Assembly (NCBI RefSeq): GCF_022440845.1
Contig: NZ_JAKNTO010000001.1
Coordinates: 1,426,001-1,490,000 of the forward strand
Direction: 5' to 3'
Length of the DNA stretch: 64,000 bases
Source of the DNA: Ruminococcus sp. OA3
GTDB taxonomy: Bacteria; Bacillota; Clostridia; Lachnospirales; Lachnospiraceae
In this document: in pieces, positions 58,770 through 64,000 of the stretch
Numbering within the stretch: the stretch's first letter is position 1
Layout: each line of letters opens with the position of its first letter
Notes under the pieces: model-generated
Databases searched by the model: none
The model's input: the letters and a program-made list of their open reading frames with translations, nothing else
Told to the model about the DNA's origin: nothing
Translations under genes and position numbers: made by a program

Positions 58770-59351
58770 ATGAATCCAGATCCAATCAGCCGGGGTATCC
58801 GTTTAAAATCCTACCGGAAATCAAAAAAAATGACGTTAAAAGAACTGTCGGAGGAAACCGGACTCTCTGTTGGCTTTCTGAGCAAGATCGAGAATGGTTT
58901 CGGAAATCCTTCTATTAATAATGTCCAGAAAATCTGTTATGCACTGGGAATAACCGTCAACGATCTGATGATTACCAAAACGGAAGAGGAACTTCTCAGT
59001 ACGATCAACAAGGATTCATCCTACGTCGTTCGCCAGTCTGATCGCTGTTTGCTCTATGATTTTTCCGGTTTTGTTCGATTTGAAAGTCTTTTTGAGGGAG
59101 ACCCTCATTTTTCGCTGAATGTATTGACGCTGGAGGGAGACACCAGCAACTGCTTTCGTTCTGCACACAGTCATGATGAAATTGGAATTGTTGCAAAAGG
59201 AACACTTCAGACCATACTGAACGACAGCGAAGAAATTATCCTTCAGGAGGGCGACATGATCCTGATTCGCGCGCAGACCACCCACACGTTATCCAGTGCT
59301 ACGGATGATACCTGTATCAGCTACTGGCTGGAGTTTAAGAATAAAGACTGA
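58770..59351 (+). CDS. XRE-family regulator with C-terminal cupin domain (1)
   Basis: A 193-residue regulator. The N-terminal XRE helix-turn-helix (residues ~8-62) reads LKSYRKSKKMTLKELSEETG, then LSVGFLSKIENGFGNPSINN. The C-terminal cupin (~110-190) has SAHSHDEIGIVAKGTLQTI and EGDMILIRAQTTHTLSS, a small-molecule sensing barrel. This architecture is common in regulators of amine, amino acid or sugar catabolism. AAGGAAAGG precedes the ATG. It is convergent with a paralogue at 59421-60005, with a shared terminator between. Its strong promoter suggests constant expression. It may control the GRE1 operon upstream or GRE2 downstream. Confidence 0.87.
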   Translation: MNPDPISRGIRLKSYRKSKKMTLKELSEETGLSVGFLSKIENGFGNPSINNVQKICYALGITVNDLMITKTEEELLSTINKDSSYVVRQSDRCLLYDFSGFVRFESLFEGDPHFSLNVLTLEGDTSNCFRSAHSHDEIGIVAKGTLQTILNDSEEIILQEGDMILIRAQTTHTLSSATDDTCISYWLEFKNKD

Positions 59352-59355
59352 TATG

Positions 59356-59405
59356 AAAAGGACGCCTGATTGCTGGCATTTTATCCAGCTTCCGGCGTCC
59401 TTTTT
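59356..59405. terminator. Bidirectional terminator between the two XRE-cupin genes
   Basis: AAAAGGACGCC (59356-59366) pairs with GGCGTCCTTTTT (59394-59405), with an inner GCTGG/CCAGC stem. A- and T-runs flank the stem so it works on both strands. Confidence 0.8.
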
Positions 59406-59420
59406 ATATTTGCATAGGAA

Positions 59421-60005
59421 TCAGTTATTATTATTGACAATCTCCACCCAGTAGCTGACGCAGTCTTTTTCAGAAACGCAGGCCACGGTATGATGTTGGT
59501 TGGCTCGGAGCATCAGTGCATCTCCTGCGGTCAGAATATATTCCGTTTCATCTTCAAAGGTCACGGACATGGAGCCGCTTGCTACAATTCCCAGTTCATC
59601 ATAGCTGTACATGGCGCTGTACTGTTCCTGTGCGCCTCCCGTCAGCGTCATGGCATTCACTTTGAAATTGGGATTCCCTTCAAAGATGGATTCCAGACGT
59701 ACGCTTCCGGAAAAATCATAGAGCAGACACCGCTCTGTGCTTTTAAGGACGTAGGAACTGTTTTTGTAAACATTGATCAGCAATTCCTCGTTGCTTTTCG
59801 GCGTCAGCAGATCGTTGGGAGTTACCTCCAGCACATAGCAGATTTTCTGGATATTATCTACGGAGGGGTTGCCCGTACCGTTTTCAATCTTGCTTAAAAA
59901 ACCGATGGATAAACCTGTCCGGGCAGCCAGATCCTTCAATTTTAATCCTCTGCTCTGACGCCAGAATTTCAGGCGGGTGCCGAGGTTTTTCTGTTTATCT
60001 TCCAT
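59421..60005 (-). CDS. XRE-family regulator with C-terminal cupin domain (2)
   Basis: A 194-residue paralogue of 58770-59351. The HTH region is LKFWRQSRGLKLKDLAARTG, then LSIGFLSKIENGTGNPSVDN. The cupin has AMYSYDELGIVASGSMSVTF and AGDALMLRANQHHTVA. The metal-binding His of the first cupin motif (SHDE in the paralogue) is Tyr here (SYDE), so ligand or metal binding may differ. It lies 4 bp downstream of the alcohol dehydrogenase gene on the same strand and is probably cotranscribed with it, a common set-up for a regulator of its own operon. Confidence 0.87.
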   Translation of the reverse strand: MEDKQKNLGTRLKFWRQSRGLKLKDLAARTGLSIGFLSKIENGTGNPSVDNIQKICYVLEVTPNDLLTPKSNEELLINVYKNSSYVLKSTERCLLYDFSGSVRLESIFEGNPNFKVNAMTLTGGAQEQYSAMYSYDELGIVASGSMSVTFEDETEYILTAGDALMLRANQHHTVACVSEKDCVSYWVEIVNNNN

Positions 60006-60009
60006 TGAT

Positions 60010-61188
60010 TCACATTGCAGCGCGATAGATCTCTTCCGTGATTTCCGGAGTCAGTTTCACGAAGTTTCCGTGATTTGGAGCGCCATGGAACATGCTTCTT
60101 GCAAGTTCCGGAACATCTTCCATCTTTCCGCCGATTTCGCTGATCGTGGTTGGCAGTTTCAGCACGTCCTTAATAAAAACCTGCAGACGCTCGATGCCTT
60201 CCAGAGCTGTTGCCTCCGGATGCTCATAATCCATCTGGCAGCCGAAGATACGCGTAGCGAACATCACGAATCGTTCGGTCCCCTGAGTCTTCATCGCATA
60301 CTCCATCCAGGAAGGAGTCAAAATTGCAAGTCCTGCTCCGTGAGAGCAGCCATAGTGAGTGGACAGCTCGTTCTCCATATGATGGGTTCCCCAATCCTGT
60401 GCGCGTCCAACGCCGGTCACGTTATTGTGGGCGATCGTGCCGCACCACATCAGGTTTGCGCGGGCATCGTAGTTATCCGGTTCCAGCATTGCACGTTTTG
60501 CTTCCTTCAGAACAGTCAGCATACAGGATTCGAGCAGACGGTCGGTAAACTCAACCTCCGGTGTATGGCTGAAGTAGCGCTCCATACAGTGGGAGAAGAT
60601 ATCGAATGCACCACTGGCGGTCTGATAAGGCGGAAGTGTACAGGTGAGTTCCGGGTTCATGACAGCGAATTTCGGGCGAAGGACATCGCCGTCTGCACAG
60701 CGTTTGTACATACCATTTTCATTGGTGATAACGGCATCTGTGGAAGCTTCACTTCCGGTAGCTGCCAGTGTCAGGACTACGCCGATCGGCAGAGACTGCT
60801 GCACCTGTCCCTGTGTACCATCATAGAAATCCCAGAAATCGCCGTCATAGAGAGTGCCGAATGCGATGGCTTTGGAAGAGTCGATTGCGCTGCCGCCTCC
60901 TATGCCGATCACGAAGTCTACTTTTTCCCTGCGCGCCAGTTCGATGCCTTCATAAACCTTTCCGCTAAGCGGGTTCGGTTTTGCACCTCCCAGTTCAACA
61001 TAAGAGATTCCCTCTGCGTCCAGGGATTTCTTTACCCTGTCCAGCAGTCCGGAACGTACGACGGAACCGCCGCCATAGTGCAGAAGCGCCTTTGTGCCTC
61101 CGAACTTCTTTACACATGCTCCGGTCAGTGACTCAGCGTCTTTTCCGAACTGGAACCAGGTTGGGCTGTAGAATGTAAAATTGTCCAT
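60010..61188 (-). CDS. Iron-containing alcohol dehydrogenase
   Basis: A 392-residue group III (iron-type) alcohol dehydrogenase. The NAD-binding loop IGIGGGSAIDSSKAIAFG (~95-112) and GSEASTDAVITNE are followed by metal ligands in the region FSHCMERYF, then THYGCSHGAGLAILTPSWM, the usual HxxxH-type set. It reduces an aldehyde or ketone with NAD(P)H. ATG 61188 follows GGAGG by eight bases; an ATG five codons earlier has no ribosome binding site. It lies 183 bp downstream of GRE2 on the same strand. Dehydratase-type glycyl radical enzymes produce aldehydes, so it may reduce the GRE2 product and re-oxidise NADH (inference). Confidence 0.9.
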   Translation of the reverse strand: MDNFTFYSPTWFQFGKDAESLTGACVKKFGGTKALLHYGGGSVVRSGLLDRVKKSLDAEGISYVELGGAKPNPLSGKVYEGIELARREKVDFVIGIGGGSAIDSSKAIAFGTLYDGDFWDFYDGTQGQVQQSLPIGVVLTLAATGSEASTDAVITNENGMYKRCADGDVLRPKFAVMNPELTCTLPPYQTASGAFDIFSHCMERYFSHTPEVEFTDRLLESCMLTVLKEAKRAMLEPDNYDARANLMWCGTIAHNNVTGVGRAQDWGTHHMENELSTHYGCSHGAGLAILTPSWMEYAMKTQGTERFVMFATRIFGCQMDYEHPEATALEGIERLQVFIKDVLKLPTTISEIGGKMEDVPELARSMFHGAPNHGNFVKLTPEITEEIYRAAM

Positions 61189-61371
61189 TTGTGTTTCCTC
61201 CATTCATATAATTTTCTTGTACTGTTTTCCTGAAAGGAATATTTTTCTTATATTATACCATGAAATCACAGCTTTACAAGTGAATTTCCGGAATTTCAGG
61301 AAACTTTTTCAAATATGCAAATTCATCCAATGTACTTCCGATTATTGGTATCTCTGAGAAGGGGTAAATGC

Positions 61372-63765
61372 TCACCGGCAGCCGCAGCCGCCAAAGGAAG
61401 AAATCTCCGTACGTCCAATGATTTCATCCTGCACCTCTTTGCCGAGTTCGACAAAGAATGCGGTGTAGCCGGCAACACGGATCAGAAGGTCACGGTGTTC
61501 ATCCGGGTGTGCCTGGGCAGCCAGAAGTGTCTCTTTGTCGACCACGTTAAACTGTGAATGGTAAATGTCCAGGGTACACTGTGTTTTTAGCATATTCATC
61601 ATGTTGCGAAGACCGGATTCTCCCTGCAGGATTGCCGGTTCGATCTTCATGTTCAGCTGTGTCCCCTGCGTAAACCGTGCGTGTGGAATGTGGCTGACAG
61701 ACTTCAGAAGAGCGGTGGGACCGTTTACATCCGTTCCGCCGGTGGCGCCGATTCCGTCTGTCAGAGGTGTTCCCGCGTAATGACCGGAAGGCAGTGCACC
61801 GACCCATGCGCCGATCGGGGTGTTGCCGGATACAGGCAGCATACCGGTCGTCATCTTGCCGAATTTGGTATGATATGTTTCAAAGGTATCGGTCACATAA
61901 GTAAAAAGTTCGCCTACGCAGAAGTCTGCACGCTCATCGTCATTGCCATACTTGGGGGCATCCATACACATCTGGTGTACGTCTTCGTAGCCTTCAAAAT
62001 TGGCGTCAAGTGCCTTCAGAAGTTCATCCATGGTGAGCTTTTTCTCGTCATAGATCAGATACTTGACAGCTGCAATGGAGTTGATAATATCAGCCTGCCC
62101 TACGGTGATGACACCTCCCCCGCAATTGTATTTTGCGCCGCCTGCCGAATAATCGATCCCCTGACGTATGCAATCGTGGTATCCCAGTGACAGCGCGGGA
62201 ACGGTACGATAGTTGATACTCAGGTAATCCAGGAGCTGGTTGCCGGATACGACGACATCTACAAAGTAGCGGATATGAGTCTTGATGGCTTCGTAGAATT
62301 CCTCAAAGGTTCTGAAGTCTCTGGGATCGCCGGTCTGAACGGAGCACTGTTTGCCGGTGATACGGGATACACCGTTGTTCAGTGCCATCTCTACGATACC
62401 GCCCATGTTGATATCCGCCATATCGGTATATTGTTTCATTCTGCCGGACAGGTTCGTCTCCACGCAGCCGCAGGGATTCCAGTCCCACGCTTCGGACAGC
62501 GGCACACCCTTGTTCAGCATCATACGGATTCCGGCATCGTCATGATAGATGGCGGGCATAGACAATCCCTCGCGGATCGCTTCGCATCCTTTTCTCAGTA
62601 AAGAATCAGGATTCTTGGCGATGTTGTAGCGAATGGAGAGGTTCGGTTCCTTAAAACGGACATCCTGGGTGGCCTGGATGGCTATGTAGGACAGGTCGTT
62701 GGTTGCGTCGTTGCCATACTGATCGATTCCGCCGACACATACCTGTACCGTAATGCAGTAACCAGCTGCGAACTGTGCGGTTACTTCGTCCTGGAAAAGG
62801 GAAAGTTCTGCGATCTTGATCCACATACAGTCGAACAGCTCCTGAGCCTCGTCCGGTGTGATCCGGCCTGCATCCAGATCAGCTTTGTAGTAAGGCCACA
62901 GATACTGATCAATCCGTCCCAGGTTGTAGGAAGATGCATTCTGTTCCATATAAATAGCATATTCATATGACAGCATCGATTGAAGTGCCTCATACAGAGT
63001 ACGTGCCGGATGCTCCGGTACGCGGCGGTTTACTTCGGCAATTTTCAAAAGTTCGGCCCTTCGCTTTTCATCTTTGCACTCTGCAGCCATCTGCTCCGCC
63101 AGATCTGCGTGGCGGTTTGCCAGCGCGATGATCGCATCAGCGGCAATGATCTCGGATTTATAGAAGAACATTTTTTCCAGATCACCCACGTGAGAATCAT
63201 CCAGCTGTGCCAGGGCTTCCTCGGCTTCCTTTTTGATTCCTCCAACTCCCCTGGACAGGATCATTGGCCAGTCCGGGGTCGTCTCACCGTAGCCGCGAAC
63301 AGCCTTCCGGTCGATATAGATCATGCCGTTATCACGCATGGTACGCATATCTTCCGGGGCGAGCCTTTGCCAGCGGTCTAAAAGACATTTGTTTTTCCAA
63401 TAGTCGGAAACCTCTTCTGTGAAGACTTTTTTGCCTTCTTCGCTTAAAAAGAAGGGGTCAAATTTACGGTTGCTGATGGTATCAAGCTCCCGGTCCAGGA
63501 TGGAACAGGAACTGTCTGCACAGAGGATACCGGCACGCGGTTTGAATGCCGCGCCGCCCACCAGCAGCTCATTGTCCTGAATAAAAATATTTTTCTTCAG
63601 GCACTGATGCCGAAATCCGGTCGCTTTCTGGATGATCCAGGGTTCGCCTTCGCTCTCCTTGAAGCCTTCGGTGAGATATTTGGCGTTGTAAACATCCATG
63701 TCCACGCGTGTGTCAAGATACTGTTTCCTTAAAGCTTCAATTCTGGAAATATAAGCTTTTTCCAT
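61372..63765 (-). CDS. Glycyl radical enzyme, dehydratase/lyase type (GRE2)
   Basis: A 797-residue glycyl radical enzyme homologous to GRE1 over its whole length. The active-site loop is WNPCGCVETN with catalytic Cys434 and Glu436. The C-terminal loop is LIRVAGYTAFFVELGKE with the radical at Gly766, followed by QDEIIGRTE. The chain ends in a short glycine-cysteine tail (GGCGCR) that GRE1 lacks. AGGAGG precedes the ATG. No activase gene is adjacent inside the window; it may lie upstream beyond 64000, or the activase at 53333 may serve both. The downstream alcohol dehydrogenase suggests an aldehyde product, as with diol or sulfonate dehydratases, but this is not proven. Confidence 0.92.
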   Translation of the reverse strand: MEKAYISRIEALRKQYLDTRVDMDVYNAKYLTEGFKESEGEPWIIQKATGFRHQCLKKNIFIQDNELLVGGAAFKPRAGILCADSSCSILDRELDTISNRKFDPFFLSEEGKKVFTEEVSDYWKNKCLLDRWQRLAPEDMRTMRDNGMIYIDRKAVRGYGETTPDWPMILSRGVGGIKKEAEEALAQLDDSHVGDLEKMFFYKSEIIAADAIIALANRHADLAEQMAAECKDEKRRAELLKIAEVNRRVPEHPARTLYEALQSMLSYEYAIYMEQNASSYNLGRIDQYLWPYYKADLDAGRITPDEAQELFDCMWIKIAELSLFQDEVTAQFAAGYCITVQVCVGGIDQYGNDATNDLSYIAIQATQDVRFKEPNLSIRYNIAKNPDSLLRKGCEAIREGLSMPAIYHDDAGIRMMLNKGVPLSEAWDWNPCGCVETNLSGRMKQYTDMADINMGGIVEMALNNGVSRITGKQCSVQTGDPRDFRTFEEFYEAIKTHIRYFVDVVVSGNQLLDYLSINYRTVPALSLGYHDCIRQGIDYSAGGAKYNCGGGVITVGQADIINSIAAVKYLIYDEKKLTMDELLKALDANFEGYEDVHQMCMDAPKYGNDDERADFCVGELFTYVTDTFETYHTKFGKMTTGMLPVSGNTPIGAWVGALPSGHYAGTPLTDGIGATGGTDVNGPTALLKSVSHIPHARFTQGTQLNMKIEPAILQGESGLRNMMNMLKTQCTLDIYHSQFNVVDKETLLAAQAHPDEHRDLLIRVAGYTAFFVELGKEVQDEIIGRTEISSFGGCGCR

Positions 63766-63810
63766 GTGCTACCTCCTAAAAAGAGTGAAAAAATTGTGAT
63801 CAGGTATATC

Positions 63811-63857
63811 TTGCACGATATGCAAATATTAGTTGCCTAAAATATAATTTTATTATA
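63811..63857 (-). promoter_or_regulatory. Promoter region of GRE2 with inverted repeat
   Basis: On the minus strand TATAAT (63857-63852) is preceded 17-18 bp upstream by a TTGCAT-like -35. Downstream of the start lies TTGCA-CGATA-TGCAA (63811-63825), a dyad where a regulator could bind. The remaining 63858-64000 shows no gene. Confidence 0.4.
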
Positions 63858-64000
63858 CAATAATGCTGAGACAAATGCAATGCCCTTGCCCTTTTAAAAC
63901 AGAGGAATTTAGATAGGATACCGGGATAAAACAGGCAAATAATCCAGTAAATATGCGGTATTTTGTATGGGCGTTGAAAGGCTGCCGGATGCTTGCCGGG

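Noticed and set aside
1-64000. CRISPR array, prophage or rRNA operon
   Set aside because: No regularly spaced repeats, phage structural genes or rRNA sequence were seen on either strand.

Overview
The window reads as chromosome of an anaerobic, low-to-moderate GC Gram-positive of the class Clostridia, most likely a gut Lachnospiraceae-type organism (inference from gene content, not from a marker gene). Supporting signs are pyruvate:ferredoxin oxidoreductase, two glycyl radical enzymes, YesM/YesN-type sensor pairs, Tn4451-type transposon remnants, AGGAGG ribosome binding sites and consensus sigma-A promoters. The window opens inside a cation/proton antiporter gene and ends just upstream of a second glycyl radical enzyme gene.

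Region 1 (1-2.1 kb): antiporter tail, MgtC-family protein, PHP-domain phosphoesterase. Region 2 (2.3-20.8 kb): two paralogous copies of one sensing/uptake module. Each has a membrane-anchored periplasmic-binding-protein-like sensor, a YesM-type histidine kinase, a YesN/AraC-type response regulator, and a ferric-iron/sugar-phosphate-type ABC transporter (lipoprotein, fused double permease, ATPase) with a PfkB-type kinase. Copy A adds a HAD phosphatase and is split into two divergent operons; copy B lies all on the plus strand with its lipoprotein gene moved to the end.

Region 3 (20.9-29.2 kb): two identical tRNA-Leu(CAG) genes with near-identical promoters flank a chloramphenicol-acetyltransferase-like gene. 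They are followed by carA-carB-uppP-carbamate kinase, with an attenuator-like leader before carA, and a flavodoxin-fold reductase. Region 4 (29.2-34.8 kb): a degraded accessory island with fragments of mobilisation and TnpV-type transposon genes around a TetR-controlled ABC exporter operon. Region 5 (34.9-44.2 kb): pyruvate carboxylase, two tandem TetR regulators, a GntR regulator and pyruvate:ferredoxin oxidoreductase, with palindromic candidate GntR operators in the divergent promoter region.

Region 6 (44.4-63.8 kb) is the most interesting part. An opine-dehydrogenase-family gene precedes a branched-chain-amino-acid-type (Liv) ABC transporter and a 79-residue protein of unknown function. 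Then come a glycyl radical enzyme, its radical-SAM activase, a non-pyrrolysine MttB-family methyltransferase, an EamA transporter and a bicupin. A 1,068-bp insertion sequence with an unusually long (about 26 bp) target duplication follows. Beyond it are two convergent XRE-cupin regulators, an iron-type alcohol dehydrogenase and a second, homologous glycyl radical enzyme. I read this as a catabolic locus for an imported small nitrogenous or methylated compound whose identity cannot be read from the sequence; I could not match it to a described glycyl radical enzyme pathway.
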